A DNA stretch of 64,000 nt, from assembly GCA_038118725.1 (NCBI GenBank), contig JAYOIK010000003.1, forward strand, positions 1 to 64,000. The letters run 5' to 3'. Shown piece after piece: positions 63,207 through 64,000 of the stretch (within the stretch, counting starts at the first letter, position 1; every line of letters begins with the position of its first letter). Position numbers and translations under genes: made by a program. This stretch comes from JADHLJ01 sp038118725 (GTDB taxonomy: Bacteria; Pseudomonadota; Alphaproteobacteria; Thalassobaculales; Thalassobaculaceae). The notes beneath the pieces were generated by a model. That model was not told where the DNA came from. It worked only from the letters and a program-made list of their open reading frames with translations, and did not search any database.

Positions 63207-64000
63207 GGCCATCCGGCTCCCGGTACGGTCACGCGGGTGGTTTCGATCCGTCCGGTCGGATTGCCCGCGTGGTCCTTATTGCGATAGATATTGGTGCAGA
63301 TCATCAGCGTGCGCCGGTCCGGTCCGCCCAGCGCCACGGCATAGGCGCCGCGATCGCCGGTCGACACCCGCTCTGCGATCTCTCCGCCATCCTTGATGCG
63401 CAGCGCCTGTTTCTTGACCGGATCGGCGATCCAGATAGCGCCCTCGGCGTCCATGCAGATTCCGTCCGGCACCCAATCCTCGCTCCCTTCCGCCCAGGCG
63501 CGGCGGTTCGACAGGGTGCCGTCCGGCGCCTTGTCGAAGGCCGTCAGCTTGCGGGACCAGGATTCCGCGACCACCATTGTCTTGCCGTCCGGGGTGATCG
63601 CGATCCCGTTGGGGAAGAAGAAATCGTCGGCGGCGATCGAAACCCCGCCGTCCGGATCGACCCGCGCCACGTTGGTATTCCGCGGCTCTTCGTTTTCGCG
63701 ATAGTCAAAGCCGAAATCACCGACATAGGCCCGGTCTTCGCCGTCAACGGTCATGTCGTTGCACTTGGAATGCGCCACGTCGGCAAGATTGGCGTGGACC
63801 TTGAGCCCGTCCGGGTCGAGGCGCAGAACCTTGCAGTCGAGCATCGAGACGACTAGCAAGCGTCGGTCCGGCAACCAACCGAGGCCGGAGGGTTGATTCT
63901 CGACCGTGCAGATGGTTTCGGCCTTGCCTTCCATATCCACCGCGATCACGTGATGTGAATAGAAGTCCGAGAACCACAGCCGCCCGTCATGCCAGCGCGG
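63203..64000 (-). CDS. SMP-30/gluconolactonase family protein, 5' end cut by window edge
   Basis: The reading frame runs from the right edge (PRWHDGRLWFSDFYSHHVIA) to the stop at 63203, about 265 codons visible, so roughly the first 18 residues lie outside the window. Visible ligands are FFFPNGIAI (Asn) and WVPDGICMD (Asp). Each segment pairs with the downstream paralogue, for example QPSGLGW, CNDMTVD and TGRIETTRVTVPGAG. The two probably act on different lactones or oxidation states of one sugar. It is the first visible gene of the operon with AroE-like and cinA. Confidence 0.92.
   Translation of the reverse strand, partial: PRWHDGRLWFSDFYSHHVIAVDMEGKAETICTVENQPSGLGWLPDRRLLVVSMLDCKVLRLDPDGLKVHANLADVAHSKCNDMTVDGEDRAYVGDFGFDYRENEEPRNTNVARVDPDGGVSIAADDFFFPNGIAITPDGKTMVVAESWSRKLTAFDKAPDGTLSNRRAWAEGSEDWVPDGICMDAEGAIWIADPVKKQALRIKDGGEIAERVSTGDRGAYAVALGGPDRRTLMICTNIYRNKDHAGNPTGRIETTRVTVPGAGWP

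Overview
The window is GC-rich chromosomal DNA that looks like an alphaproteobacterium, probably an order Rhodospirillales-like lineage. Supporting this are the gene neighbourhoods slt-dapA-smpB, uvrA/ssb-gyrA-coaD, mltB-rlpA-dac-tmk-holB and fdxA-carD, the NYN-domain protein beside folK, and the M23-bactofilin pair. The placement is inferred from gene order and protein character, not from a marker-gene tree. Coding density is high, many genes use GTG or TTG starts, and no rRNA, tRNA, phage, IS transposase or CRISPR array was seen.

Layout. 0-12.3 kb is catabolic: a tandem repeat at the left edge, a GMC oxidoreductase, ndk, a TauD/TfdA dioxygenase, a CoA-transferase followed by a ThDP-dependent lyase/decarboxylase, and a complete heterotetrameric sarcosine oxidase operon (soxB-soxD-soxA-soxG, minus strand). 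12.6-13.2 kb holds a gene of unknown function broken by a single-base frameshift. 13.4-38.9 kb is mainly housekeeping: a cell-wall M23 peptidase coupled to a bactofilin, Slt, dapA, smpB, a family 5 uracil-DNA glycosylase, an NYN protein, folK, trmFO, a degenerate GGDEF/EAL-like protein, a TPR protein, uvrA, ssb, gyrA, coaD, then the envelope/replication run mltB, rlpA, D-Ala-D-Ala carboxypeptidase, tmk, holB. 38.9-54 kb is again accessory metabolism and surface chemistry: a second TauD-like dioxygenase, an FkbM methyltransferase, a Cache-type adenylate cyclase, two ketopantoate reductase homologues, a surface-carbohydrate protein, an oxaloacetate decarboxylase, an SDR, a flavodoxin-like protein, an enolase-superfamily protein, YaiI/DUF188, an ADP-forming acyl-CoA synthetase and a PhyH dioxygenase. 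54-60 kb has a DUF938 methyltransferase, TerB, seven-iron ferredoxin, CarD, a phosphatase-fold protein with its metal motifs erased, an M48 lipoprotein protease and an SNase-like protein. The right end is a minus-strand, translationally coupled operon: two tandem SMP-30/gluconolactonases (the first cut by the window edge), an AroE-like dehydrogenase and cinA.

How it fits together. The catabolic genes (GMC oxidoreductase, sarcosine oxidase, Fe(II)/2-oxoglutarate dioxygenases, CoA-transferase plus ThDP enzyme, lactonases, acyl-CoA synthetase) suggest a heterotroph using methylated amines and organic acids. The housekeeping blocks are conserved but joined in places that look rearranged, for example folK next to trmFO. 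Some of these joints carry short palindromic repeats that share a common end pattern.

Most worth a second look are the systematic loss of all five metal-binding motifs in the phosphatase-fold protein (56.5 kb), the frameshifted gene (12.6 kb), the degenerate GGDEF/EAL protein (23.1 kb), the dispersed paired-hairpin repeat family, and the lactonase/AroE-like/cinA operon.
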